NCBI RefSeq assembly: GCF_903903185.1
Contig: NZ_CAIUXT010000234.1
Coordinates: 1-43,676, forward strand
Length of the DNA: 43,676 nt
Direction: 5' to 3'
From: an uncultured Rhodoblastus sp.
Lineage (GTDB): Bacteria; Pseudomonadota; Alphaproteobacteria; Rhizobiales; Beijerinckiaceae
The notes below the pieces were generated by a model that made no database searches, was not told where the DNA came from, and was given only the letters and a program-made list of their open reading frames with translations. The translations under genes and the position numbers were made by a program. This document shows, in pieces, positions 32,025-40,538 of this stretch. Each line of letters begins with the position of its first letter. Positions within the stretch are counted from its first letter, which is position 1.

Positions 32025-32372
32025 ATGCGTAAATGGCTCATACTGGCGAGCATCGCGGCTTTGGCGGGAACCGCCGGTCTTGCACGGGCGGAAAGCCTCG
32101 GCCGGCCCTGCACGACGAAACCGCAAGCGGACTACCTCTCGCTCGATGCCCTGAAGGCCAAAGTCGCCGAACAGGGCTATGAGATCCGAAGCGGCGAAAT
32201 CAAGAAGGCCTGCGGCGAGTTCTACGTGATCGACAAGTTGGGCAAGAAGGATGAGCTTTTCCTCGATCCAACCACCGGCGTCATCGTCTCCGGAGGCAGC
32301 GCCAGCAGCGGCGGCGGCAGCGTTGGCGGCAAGGTGGCATCGTCGGACAAGGACGACGAGGATGACGATTGA
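32025..32372 (+). CDS. Exported PepSY-like (PepSY_2) protein with acidic tail
   Basis: 115 residues. After a signal peptide (LILASIAALAGTAGLARA) comes a PepSY_2-type domain: LSLDALKAKVAEQGYEIRSG, then ACGEFYVIDKLGKKDELFLD and PTTGVIV. Two cysteines (RPCTTK, KACGEF) could form a disulfide or bind a ligand. A Ser/Gly linker leads to a strongly acidic end (DKDDEDDD), possibly a cation-binding tail. It is divergent from the two-component operon and its stop overlaps the next start by one base (TGATG). Confidence 0.85.
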   Translation: MRKWLILASIAALAGTAGLARAESLGRPCTTKPQADYLSLDALKAKVAEQGYEIRSGEIKKACGEFYVIDKLGKKDELFLDPTTGVIVSGGSASSGGGSVGGKVASSDKDDEDDD

Positions 32373-32932
32373 TGGCGGCTCCGGTCATGATCGCGGAAGC
32401 CGGCGGCGTGACGCCGCCGGCGACCGTCGCCGTGTGGGACCCGTTCGTTCGGCTGTTCCACTGGAGCCTTGTCGCACTGGTCGTCTGCGCCTTGCTGACC
32501 GGCGATGAAATCGCCGGGCTGCATATCGCCGCAGGCTACGTGATCGCCGCACTGGTGACGCTCAGGATCGTCTGGGGCTTCATCGGATCTGAAAACGCCC
32601 GCTTCGCCGCCTTCGTCCGCCCGCCGGCCGAAGTGCTGTCCTTTCTTCGCGACAGCGCGCAATTGAAGGCGCGGCGCTTTCTCGGCCATAATCCGGCGGG
32701 CGGCGCGATGATCCTGGCTTTGCTCGGGCTCCTGACCGTCGTGTCGGCCACCGGCATTTTGCTGACGACCGACGCCTTCTGGGGTTCGCATCCGATGAAG
32801 GCCGCACATGAAGCCAGCGTCTATGCGCTGTTGGGCCTCGTGTTCCTGCATATTGCCGGCGTCGCTCTCGCCAGCGTCGCGCATGGCGAAAATCTCGTCC
32901 GCGCCATGATCGGCGGACGCAAGCGCGCATGA
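32372..32932 (+). CDS. Cytochrome b561-like (b/b6 domain) membrane protein
   Basis: 186 residues, four membrane helices. Heme-ligand histidines are in DPFVRLFHWSLVALVV, GLHIAAGYVIAALVTLRIVW, KAAHEASVYALLGLVFLHI and perhaps VAHGEN. It matches small di-heme cytochromes b that often accompany PepSY_2 proteins. It is likely to move electrons from quinol to a periplasmic acceptor, with the PepSY_2 protein as a partner. ATG 32372 overlaps the upstream stop, so the two are translated together. The region downstream to 33030 has only a short GC hairpin. Confidence 0.87.
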   Translation: MAAPVMIAEAGGVTPPATVAVWDPFVRLFHWSLVALVVCALLTGDEIAGLHIAAGYVIAALVTLRIVWGFIGSENARFAAFVRPPAEVLSFLRDSAQLKARRFLGHNPAGGAMILALLGLLTVVSATGILLTTDAFWGSHPMKAAHEASVYALLGLVFLHIAGVALASVAHGENLVRAMIGGRKRA

Positions 32933-33030
32933 CAAAATATTGGCGGCGGGTCGTCTCGCCGCCGACGCGAATTCAAAACCTTTCCGTCGGGGGCCGTCGC
33001 CGCGACCGGGTGAAGCAAAGCCCCAACGCG

Positions 33031-34629
33031 TCAGGCGCCGTCGCGGCGGCGCCGCTCAAGCGTAAAGGTCTCGAACGGCGCGATTTGGCCGCCGGGGCCG
33101 GTCACGTCATAATAGACCACTTTGATGCGCGTCACCGCGCCCGGCCCGTCGCCGGGGTCCAGGGTGAAGGCGGCGAAGCCATAACCATGGCCGATGTTGC
33201 GCACCGCCGACCAGGGCGCGCTTTCGATCACGTAAACCGGCGGCCGTTTTCCCGTTCTGGCGTCGGGTTCGCCGACCGCGACGATGACTCGGGCTGCCGG
33301 CGGATCGAACAACAGTCGGTTGGACGGCGCCGAGGTTCCCCCGCAGCCGATCACCATGTGGACGGCGCCCTTGCTGGCGTCGATCACATCGGTCGCCAGC
33401 GCCGCCGGCTTCGGCGTGAGGGTGCGGTTTTCCTCGCAACCGTGCAGCGGATGCGAACGTTCGTAATGGTGCTCGTGCCCGCAAACCACCAGATCGACGT
33501 CATATTTGTCGAACAACGGCAACCATTCCTCGCGGATGCCGAGATCGGCGCCATTGAACCTTTCGGCGGTCGAAATCGCCACCTGGTGCATGCAGACGAC
33601 GATCCAGTCTATCGCCGGGTTGGCGCGGGTCGCCGCCAGTTCCTGTTCGAGCCAGGCTTTCTGCGCGCCGCCGGAATAGCCCCGCACATAGCTGTCGCCG
33701 CCGTCCTGATAGACCACATCGTCATTGGCGAGGCTGATCACGCGAACGGAACCGGCCGTGAAGGCGTACCAAAGTCCGCGCGTCAACTCGGTCTGCCCCG
33801 AGGCCTCCGGCGTTTCGAAATAGGTCTGATAGGCCAGATAGCCGATCGGTCCATTGCCGCGTTCGTTCTCGTGATTGCCGGCGCAGGGCATCCAGGGCCG
33901 GTTGCGGGCGCTGCGCGAATTATTCGCCCAGAAATCCCACCAGCTGCGTATGCGGTCTTCGGCGATATTGGCATAGCAGAGATCGCCGTTGAGCAGATGA
34001 AACAACGGACGGACGCGCTCGACGCCGAGCGTGGTGTCGGCGGCGGCCGGGGAGCCGAGATTGTCGCTGACGAAGATCGGCGCCGGGAGCGTAACGCCCT
34101 CGGGCGGAACATATCTTCGCCCCAGCGTCGGCGTGCCCTGATCGCCGAAGCTGGTGAAGGTGAAGGCGGCCCGGCCACGCGGCGCGGTGCGAAAACTCGC
34201 GAATTCCGGCGTCGCGCCGTCATGCAGCGCCGCATAGAGATAGGCCGAGTCCGGGCGCAGGACGCGCAATCTGGCGTGGTGGACATGGACGGTTTTTTGG
34301 GATTTGGCGTCGACATAGCTCGACGTCCTCGCCGCAACCGTCTGCTCCAGCCTGCCGTCGAGCGTCCCGAGCAGCACGCGCGGATTGCTCACCGGCGAAA
34401 GACTGTGCCAGGACACGGTCATTTCCGCAGCGGCGTCGGCGCCGAATTGCAGATGCAGGCCCGCGACTGGCTCCGCCGCCGGAAGATTCGCGTCTTTCGC
34501 GCTTTCGCCGGGGTTTTGCGCTTGCGCGCCGGTCGCGGCCAGCAGCGCCAGGGCGCCGGGCGCCAGCCCGGCAGCCGCAAGTAGCCGGCGGCGTGAAACT
34601 TCCAGTTCGACTGCGGTTTGACTGTCCAA
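33031..34629 (-). CDS. Purple acid phosphatase-like metallophosphoesterase
   Basis: 532 residues. A Tat-type signal SRRRLLAAAGLAPGALALLA is at residues ~12-32, then a fibronectin-like N-terminal domain. The metallophosphoesterase core carries the dinuclear metal ligands in TSFGDQG, LLNGDLCYAN, PCAGNHENE, VVCMHQ and VVCGHEHHYERSHP. Such enzymes release phosphate from esters in the periplasm or outside. The apparent start is TTG 34629, since AGGGGG lies about 10 bases upstream and no ATG precedes the signal. The gene is single. No Pho box was recognised. Confidence 0.88.
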   Translation of the reverse strand: MDSQTAVELEVSRRRLLAAAGLAPGALALLAATGAQAQNPGESAKDANLPAAEPVAGLHLQFGADAAAEMTVSWHSLSPVSNPRVLLGTLDGRLEQTVAARTSSYVDAKSQKTVHVHHARLRVLRPDSAYLYAALHDGATPEFASFRTAPRGRAAFTFTSFGDQGTPTLGRRYVPPEGVTLPAPIFVSDNLGSPAAADTTLGVERVRPLFHLLNGDLCYANIAEDRIRSWWDFWANNSRSARNRPWMPCAGNHENERGNGPIGYLAYQTYFETPEASGQTELTRGLWYAFTAGSVRVISLANDDVVYQDGGDSYVRGYSGGAQKAWLEQELAATRANPAIDWIVVCMHQVAISTAERFNGADLGIREEWLPLFDKYDVDLVVCGHEHHYERSHPLHGCEENRTLTPKPAALATDVIDASKGAVHMVIGCGGTSAPSNRLLFDPPAARVIVAVGEPDARTGKRPPVYVIESAPWSAVRNIGHGYGFAAFTLDPGDGPGAVTRIKVVYYDVTGPGGQIAPFETFTLERRRRDGA

Positions 34630-34754
34630 AATTGGCGCGCCCCCTGGCCCGATTGAACGGATCGTCTAAAAATTATGGCTTGTCGGTGAAGCCCCCATGA
34701 CAGCAATCCGCTTCGTTCGAAAACGCGCTCATCGGCCGGGGACAAGCGCCGGGG

Positions 34755-35018
34755 TCAGGTGGAGCCGGCGCGCGCCTGTTTGAGCCTCACGCCGCGCCCA
34801 AAGCCACGACTCTCGGCATTGTCGGCAAGGATCTCGACCCCTGCCCGGTCGAGAGCGTCTATGACCTTGGTCAGCGTATCGATCATGCCCCTGACGTTGC
34901 CTTCGCTCGCTTCCATGCGCTGAATGGTTGGGAGGGACACTCCCGACAATTCAGCCAACTGGCGCTGGTCGATACCGAGCAGCGCGCGAGCGGCTCTCAA
35001 TTGCAAGGCGCTGATCAC
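34755..35018 (-). CDS. Small Xre-family helix-turn-helix regulator
   Basis: 87 residues. The helix-turn-helix domain covers LRAARALLGIDQRQLAELSG and VSLPTIQRMEASEG (residues ~7-40), followed by a short C-terminal part (DTLTKVIDALDRAGVEILAD). The form is common among stand-alone Hyphomicrobiales regulators. The start is GTG 35018 with GGGGGAG about 10 bases upstream. It is divergent from the Ehr-like operon, with 441 bases between. It could regulate that operon or itself, but nothing shows it directly. Confidence 0.85.
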   Translation of the reverse strand: MISALQLRAARALLGIDQRQLAELSGVSLPTIQRMEASEGNVRGMIDTLTKVIDALDRAGVEILADNAESRGFGRGVRLKQARAGST

Positions 35019-35459
35019 GGTGCGACGACTCCCCCACGCAGATCCAGTTTGGACAGTTTATGGATCGCGGTCAAAAACATCAAAATTAATTTACCGCACA
35101 TCGAAACTGGCCGATTGTACGTCGAACGCCGATCATCGATCGCAGCGCCGTGCATCGACCCGCCAGCCGCTTGCGCAGCCCATCGACATGCGGCGGCGTT
35201 TGGAGAAGGATGTCCCTGCGTCGCGCGGAGCCGTGAGTCGGTCGAGGCGCAACCGGGTTGGCGAGGAGAAGTTTCGCGGAATCAACGCGGTCATATTGAC
35301 CGCGAAAATATAGAGCGTAGGCTGAGCCTATTGATGATTTCACATCAAGACTGATGGATCATGCATGAGGATGGATGGACAAGGCGCAAGCTTGAGGGCC
35401 CGCAAGGTTCCGCCCCGCCGTAGACTGGCCAAGACGGCGGCGCGGCAAGGGCGCTGCTG
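35019..35459. other. Divergent region between Xre gene and Ehr-like operon
   Basis: No gene is supported. The first ~260 bases show nothing notable. Bases 35286-35368 hold four short palindromes close together and are described separately. The last 90 bases form the leader of the operon, ending with AAGGGCG before ATG 35460. Confidence 0.5.
35286..35368. promoter_or_regulatory. Palindrome cluster upstream of the Ehr-like operon
   Basis: Perfect inverted repeats lie in a row: CGCGGTCA-TAT-TGACCGCG (35286-35304), TAGGCT-G-AGCCTA (35318-35330), TTGATG-ATTTCA-CATCAA (35331-35348) and TCATGCATGA (35359-35368). A candidate promoter TTGACC (35296-35301) with TAGGCT (35318-35323), 16 bases apart, overlaps the first two. 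These look like operator sites for one or more dimeric regulators. The regulator is unknown. Confidence 0.5.
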
Positions 35460-37469
35460 ATGCCGCCCGCCGGTTTCCTCCTCGGCGATGCGGCATTGCT
35501 CGCGCTGGGCGCGATGGCCATCGTTCTCGGGCGCGGTCGCTCAGCCTCCGCCTTCCTCTATTCCGGCGCGCTCATCGTTTCGCTTCTGCTGTTCGGCGCG
35601 GCCCTCTCGCGTCTCGTCACGGCGGCCGAGCCTTCGACGTTGGTGCTGCCGATCGGCCTGCCCTGGGTCGGCGCGCATTTTCGAATTGACGCCCTTGCCA
35701 GTTTTTTTCTGTCGGTGGTCAATTTCGGCGCGGCATCGGCCAGCCTTTATGCGCTCGGCTATGGCCGGCGCGAGCACGAACCCTCGAGGGTGCTGCCATT
35801 CTTTCCGGCCTTTCTCGCCGGCATGAATCTGGTGCTGATCGCCGACGACGCCTACAGTTTTCTTGTTTCGTGGGAGTTCATGTCGCTGGCTTCCTGGGCG
35901 CTGGTGATGGCGCATCATCGTGAAGATGAAAATCTTCGCGCCGGCCTCGTTTATATTGTCATGGCCAGTATCGGAACATTCGCCTTGTTGCTGGCTTTCG
36001 GCCTTCTGGCCGGACCCGGAGGCCATTACGCCTTCGCCCAGATGCGCGCCGATGCGCCGTCGCCGCTGGTCGCCGCGACCGTCCTCGGCCTCGTCCTCGT
36101 CGGCGCTGGATCGAAAGCCGGTCTGGTTCCCCTGCATGTCTGGCTGCCGCTCGCTCATCCAGCGGCGCCGAGCCATGTCTCGGCCTTGATGAGCGGCGTC
36201 ATGACCAAGGTGGCGGTCTATGGCTTCATCCGGGTGGTGTTCGACCTGCTTGGACCGATCGATTGGTGGTGGGGCATACCCGTAATGGTCGTCGGCGCGG
36301 CGACGGCCGTGATCGGCGTGCTTTTCGCGCTGGTGCAGACCGATCTGAAACGCGTCCTCGCCTACAGCACCATTGAAAATATCGGCGTGGTCTTTGTCGC
36401 CCTCGGCCTGTCGCTGGTTTTCATGGCCAATGGCTTCAGCGTCGCCGCCGCGCTGGCGATGACGGCGGCGCTGTTTCACGTGCTGAATCACGCGCTGTTC
36501 AAGAGCCTGTTGTTTTTCGGCGCCGGCGCGGTCCTGACCTCGACCGGCGAGCGCGACATGGGAAAACTGGGCGGCCTATTGAACCTCATGCCGGCGACGG
36601 GACTGTTCATGCTTGTCGGCTGCGCCGCGATTTCGGCCTTGCCGCCCCTGAACGGCTTCGTCTCGGAATGGCTGGTGTTCCAGGCGATCCTGCTCAGCCC
36701 GTCGCTGCTGAGCTGGGCGCTCAAACTGCTGATCCCGGCCGCCGGCGCCATGCTGGCCCTCGCGGCGGCGCTGGCGGGCGCCTGTTTCGTCCGCGCGTTC
36801 GGCATAGCGTTTCTCGGGCGCCCGCGCAGTTCGGCGGCGGAAAACGCCGTCGAGGTCGACCGCTTCTCCCTGACCGCGATGGGCGCGCTGGCCGTTCTGT
36901 GCCTGCTGGCGGGTATTTTTCCGGGCCAGGTCATCGACGCCCTTACGCCGGTCGTGCGCGATCTGACCGGCGCCAATCTGGTGTCTCAATCGGCCATTCC
37001 ATGGGTCTCGATCGCGCCGGTCGCCGAGAGCCGAAGTTCCTATAACGGTCTGCTGGTGTTCTTTTTCATCGGCATGTCGGCGCTGCTGGCGGCCTATGTC
37101 GTCCACCGTCTGGCTTCGAGAGCCATCCGCCGCGCGCCGGCCTGGGACTGCGGTTTTCCCGACGCCAGTCCGCTCACGCAATATTCGCCGGACAGTTTCT
37201 CGCAGCCGATCCGGCGGGTTTATGGCAATTTTGCCTTTCGGGCGACCGAGCGCCTCGACATGCCGCCTCCCGGCGAACTGCGTCCCGCCCGCTTCAAGGT
37301 CGAAATGGTCGATATCGCCTGGGAGGTGTTTTACGCACCCGTCATCGGCGGCGTCAACCGGCTGGCGACCTGGTTCAACCGCATGCAATTCCTCACCATC
37401 CGGCAATATCTGAGCCTGGTTTTCGGGGCTCTGGTGTTCCTGCTTCTGGTTCTGGCGTCATGGGCTTGA
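35460..37469 (+). CDS. hyfB: HyfB-like antiporter-type membrane subunit of an Ehr-like complex
   Basis: 669 residues and about 16 membrane helices. It belongs to the NuoL/MrpA-like family, subgroup HyfB/HycC. The core proton-path lysine and glutamate regions are visible: FLVSWEFMSLASWALVMAHH, AGSKAGLVPLHVWLPLAHPA, VQTDLKRVLAYSTIENIGVV, FHVLNHALFKSLLFFGAGAV and LPPLNGFVSEWLVFQ. The cytoplasmic end (WDCGFPDASPLTQYSP) is typical of HyfB. AAGGGCG is 8 bases before ATG 35460. It is the first gene of a six-gene run and overlaps the second by 10 bp. Confidence 0.9.
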   Translation: MPPAGFLLGDAALLALGAMAIVLGRGRSASAFLYSGALIVSLLLFGAALSRLVTAAEPSTLVLPIGLPWVGAHFRIDALASFFLSVVNFGAASASLYALGYGRREHEPSRVLPFFPAFLAGMNLVLIADDAYSFLVSWEFMSLASWALVMAHHREDENLRAGLVYIVMASIGTFALLLAFGLLAGPGGHYAFAQMRADAPSPLVAATVLGLVLVGAGSKAGLVPLHVWLPLAHPAAPSHVSALMSGVMTKVAVYGFIRVVFDLLGPIDWWWGIPVMVVGAATAVIGVLFALVQTDLKRVLAYSTIENIGVVFVALGLSLVFMANGFSVAAALAMTAALFHVLNHALFKSLLFFGAGAVLTSTGERDMGKLGGLLNLMPATGLFMLVGCAAISALPPLNGFVSEWLVFQAILLSPSLLSWALKLLIPAAGAMLALAAALAGACFVRAFGIAFLGRPRSSAAENAVEVDRFSLTAMGALAVLCLLAGIFPGQVIDALTPVVRDLTGANLVSQSAIPWVSIAPVAESRSSYNGLLVFFFIGMSALLAAYVVHRLASRAIRRAPAWDCGFPDASPLTQYSPDSFSQPIRRVYGNFAFRATERLDMPPPGELRPARFKVEMVDIAWEVFYAPVIGGVNRLATWFNRMQFLTIRQYLSLVFGALVFLLLVLASWA

Positions 37470-38416
37470 TTCGCGATCTCTCGATCCAGATTTCGCAGAT
37501 GCTGGCGGTGCTGCTGCTGGCGCCGCTGCTGACCGGATTCATCCGCAAGGCCAAGGCGCGGCTGTTGCGGCGTCAGGGACCGCGCTTGCTCCAGCCCTAT
37601 TTCGACCTCGTCAAGCTGGTGCGCAAGGAAGCGGTCGTCGCGCAGAGCGCGTCATGGCTGTTTCGGGTCGCGCCCTATATCATTTTCGCCACGACCTGGG
37701 TGGCGGCCTCACTGGTTCCGACCTTCGCCACCGGCCTGTTGTTCAACTGGTCGGCGGATCTCATCGCCATCACCGCGCTTTTGGGAAGCGCGCGGTTTTT
37801 TCTCGCGCTGGCCGGCATGGATGTCGGCACGAGTTTCGGCGGCCTCGGCTCAAGCCGCGAGATGATGTTCGCCACGCTGGCCGAGCCGGCGCTGATCATG
37901 ATCGTATTCACCCTGGCGCTGATCGCCCGCTCCACCCAATTATCGACGGTCGCCGGATTCATGCTGTCGCCCGCCGTCGGCCTGCGGGTTTCGCTGGCTT
38001 TGGCGCTGATCGCTCTGGTGATCGTGGCGATAGCGGAAAACGCCCGAATTCCGGTCGACAACCCTTCGACCCATCTGGAGCTGACCATGGTCCATGAGGC
38101 CATGGTGCTGGAATATTCGGGACGCCATCTGGCGATGATCGAATTATCGTCTCAACTCAAGCTCCTGCTTTACATCTCGCTGATCGCCTGCGTTTTTGTT
38201 CCATGGGGACTGGCGCCGGTCGCCGCGGGTTTTTCGGCGCACGCGATCGGCGCCGCCGCCTATGTCGGCAAGCTCGCCGGCGCCGGCTTCCTGCTGGCCC
38301 TGTTCGAAACGACGGTGGCCAAGATGCGTGTCTTCCGTGTGCCGGATTTCATCGGCGTGGCCTTGATGCTGGCTTTGCTCGCCACGCTGCTGCGCTTCAT
38401 GTCGCGAGGGTTGTAG
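37460..38416 (+). CDS. hyfC: HyfC/NuoH-like membrane subunit
   Basis: 318 residues, about eight membrane helices. This is the NuoH-like subunit that links the peripheral arm to the membrane arm. Conserved cytoplasmic loops are GFIRKAKARLLRRQGPRLLQ with YFDLVKLVRKEAVV, and IAENARIPVDNPSTHLELTM followed by VHEAMVLEYSG. The E/D-rich IPVDNP-THLELT loop is the complex I quinone/coupling region signature. It starts inside the end of hyfB and ends 1 base before the next start. It is present in all group 4 hydrogenases and related complexes. Confidence 0.92.
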   Translation: MGLIRDLSIQISQMLAVLLLAPLLTGFIRKAKARLLRRQGPRLLQPYFDLVKLVRKEAVVAQSASWLFRVAPYIIFATTWVAASLVPTFATGLLFNWSADLIAITALLGSARFFLALAGMDVGTSFGGLGSSREMMFATLAEPALIMIVFTLALIARSTQLSTVAGFMLSPAVGLRVSLALALIALVIVAIAENARIPVDNPSTHLELTMVHEAMVLEYSGRHLAMIELSSQLKLLLYISLIACVFVPWGLAPVAAGFSAHAIGAAAYVGKLAGAGFLLALFETTVAKMRVFRVPDFIGVALMLALLATLLRFMSRGL

Positions 38417-38417
38417 A

Positions 38418-39080
38418 ATGGACCGGCTCGATTTCGACATCGCGCATATGTTCGCCGGCGGGCTGGTTCTCGTCAGCTTCATGCTGCTCTATCAGGATCG
38501 CCTCTATGCGCTGTTGAACATGTTCGCCGCGCAGGCGCTGGTCCTTGCCGTCTCCGTGGCGTGGCAGGCCTATATCCAGGATGCGCCGCACCTTTACATT
38601 ACCGCCGCGATCACCCTGATCTTCAAGGCGATCGTCATCCCGCTGGCGCTGCACCGCATTGTCGGGCGTCTGCGCATCCAACGCCAGGTCGAGACCGTGG
38701 TCAGCACGGTGCCGACCATGCTGGCCGGCATCGCGCTGGTGTCGCTGTCGATGGTCGTCATGCTGCGCGTGACCCAGGGCGCCGACGTGCTGGCGCGCGA
38801 GGATCTCGCCTTTGCCTTGTCGGTGGTTCTGCTCGGGCTGTTGATGATGGTCACGCGAAGCAACGCCGTCAGTCAGGTGGTCGGCTTCATGTCGCTGGAG
38901 AACGGGCTGATTTTGGCCGCGACGGGCGCCAGGGGGATGCCGCTGGTGGTCGAGATCAGCGTCGCCTTTTCCATCCTGATCGCGCTCATCGTTGTCGGCA
39001 TTTTCCTGTTCCGCATCCGCGAACGTTTCGACTCGGTGGATCTTCATGCGCTCGACGGATCAAAGGTGAACAGGATATGA
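38418..39080 (+). CDS. hyfE: HyfE-like membrane subunit
   Basis: 220 residues, seven membrane helices, the HyfE family (C-terminal half NuoK-like). The stretch NAVSQVVGFMSLENGLILAA matches the NuoK signature with the conserved glutamate. The cytoplasmic end RIRERFDSVDLHALDGSKVN is typical of HyfE (the related E. coli hydrogenase 3 lacks this subunit). GAGGG precedes ATG 38418. The stop overlaps the next start as ATGA (39077-39080). Confidence 0.9.
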   Translation: MDRLDFDIAHMFAGGLVLVSFMLLYQDRLYALLNMFAAQALVLAVSVAWQAYIQDAPHLYITAAITLIFKAIVIPLALHRIVGRLRIQRQVETVVSTVPTMLAGIALVSLSMVVMLRVTQGADVLAREDLAFALSVVLLGLLMMVTRSNAVSQVVGFMSLENGLILAATGARGMPLVVEISVAFSILIALIVVGIFLFRIRERFDSVDLHALDGSKVNRI

Positions 39081-40525
39081 GCGCGTTGCTTTTGCAGAAC
39101 GTCCATCTGATCCTGTTCCTGCCGGCGCTGACGGCCGTCGTGCTGGTGACTTTGCCGGACTATCGATTGTCCGCCCGGCTGAATGTCGCGTCGGCGTTCG
39201 TCACCTTCCTGGCGGCCTCGTCGCTGTTGATCGACAAGCCCGCGTCGGGGAGCTACCTGCTGGTGGACGATCTCAACATCGTCTTCATCGTCCTGAACAC
39301 ATTCGTCGCCTTCACGACCAGCCTGTTCAGCGCCAGCTACATCGCGCATGAGCTGGAAACCGGCCATTTGAACAAAGCGAACCTGCGTTTCTATCACACC
39401 ATGTATCAGGTGCTGCTCGGCGCGATGAACCTCGCGCTGGTCGCCAACAATATCGGCCTGATGTGGGTGGCCATCGAAGTCGCGACGCTGACGACGGTGT
39501 TGATGGTCGGCATTTATCGCACCGACCGGGCGCTCGAGGCGGCATGGAAATATTTCATCCTCGGCAGCGTCGGCATCGCCCTCGCCTTGTTTGGCACCAT
39601 CCTGATCTACATGGCCGCCCGGCCGGTGGTCGGCGAAGGCTCGAACGGCATGATCTGGACCGTGCTGATCGCGCATGTCGCGGAATTCGACCCGGCGCTG
39701 CTCAACCTCGCCTTCGTGTTCCTGCTCCTGGGCTACGGCACCAAAGTGGGTCTGGCGCCCCTGCACGCCTGGCTTCCCGACGCCCACGCCGAGGGTCCGA
39801 CGCCGATTTCGGCGGTTCTATCCGGCCTGCTGCTGAATGTGGCGCTCTATGCGGTGCTCCGGTTCAAGCTGTTGATGGCGGCCAATCCGAGAGCCATCGC
39901 GCCGGGACCGCTGATGGCGACGCTGGGGATGGTGTCGCTGGTCTTCGCCGGCCTGATGCTGTACCGCCGCTCCGACATCAAGCGAATGTTCGCCTATTCT
40001 TCGATCGAGCATATGGGCATCGTCGCTTTCGCCTTCGGGATGGGCGGGGCGGTGGCCAATTTCGCCGGCCTGCTGCACATGACCATGCACAGCCTGACCA
40101 AATCGGCGATCTTTTTCGCCGTCGGGCAGATCGCGCAGGCGAAAGGCACGCAGAGGATGCGCGATATTCGCGGATTGACGGTCACCCACCCGCTGCTCGG
40201 CTGGGGCCTTGTCGTCGGGGTCGCGGCCATAGCGGGAATGCCGCCCTCGGGCGTTTTCATGAGCGAGTTCCTGATCGTCAGTTCGACCGTCGCCCATGCG
40301 CCGCTGCTCGCCGCGCCGCTGACGCTCGGCCTGCTGATCGCCTTCGGGGCGCTGCTGTGGCGGCTGCACGGTCTGGCTTTCGGCGAACCGACCGGGAGTC
40401 TGGCGCCGGTCAAGGCCTCGTCGGCGCCGCTGGCGATGCATCTCGGGCTGGTGCTGGCGGCCGGCATCTATCTCCCGCCGCCGCTGGTCGCCTGGTTCCA
40501 GCATGTCGCCGTCATGCTGGGTTGA
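39077..40525 (+). CDS. hyfF: HyfF-like antiporter-type membrane subunit
   Basis: 482 residues, about 14 membrane helices, the NuoN/NuoM-like family, HyfF branch. Proton-path motifs are LMWVAIEVATLTTVLMVGIY, YGTKVGLAPLHAWLPDAHAE, RRSDIKRMFAYSSIEHMGIV, MTMHSLTKSAIFFAVGQIAQ and AGMPPSGVFMSEFLI. The frame is open upstream but ATG 39077, overlapping the hyfE stop by 4 bp, gives the family start (MSALLLQNVHLILFLPAL). With HyfB this gives two antiporter-like subunits; a third (HyfD) is missing compared with E. coli hydrogenase 4. Confidence 0.9.
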   Translation: MSALLLQNVHLILFLPALTAVVLVTLPDYRLSARLNVASAFVTFLAASSLLIDKPASGSYLLVDDLNIVFIVLNTFVAFTTSLFSASYIAHELETGHLNKANLRFYHTMYQVLLGAMNLALVANNIGLMWVAIEVATLTTVLMVGIYRTDRALEAAWKYFILGSVGIALALFGTILIYMAARPVVGEGSNGMIWTVLIAHVAEFDPALLNLAFVFLLLGYGTKVGLAPLHAWLPDAHAEGPTPISAVLSGLLLNVALYAVLRFKLLMAANPRAIAPGPLMATLGMVSLVFAGLMLYRRSDIKRMFAYSSIEHMGIVAFAFGMGGAVANFAGLLHMTMHSLTKSAIFFAVGQIAQAKGTQRMRDIRGLTVTHPLLGWGLVVGVAAIAGMPPSGVFMSEFLIVSSTVAHAPLLAAPLTLGLLIAFGALLWRLHGLAFGEPTGSLAPVKASSAPLAMHLGLVLAAGIYLPPPLVAWFQHVAVMLG

Positions 40526-40538
40526 TCCGGGAGGTCCG

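Noticed and set aside
35331..35348. TTGATG-N6-CATCAA as an FNR/FixK box
   Set aside because: The spacing and half-sites do not match TTGAT-N4-ATCAA. It is kept only as an unassigned palindrome.
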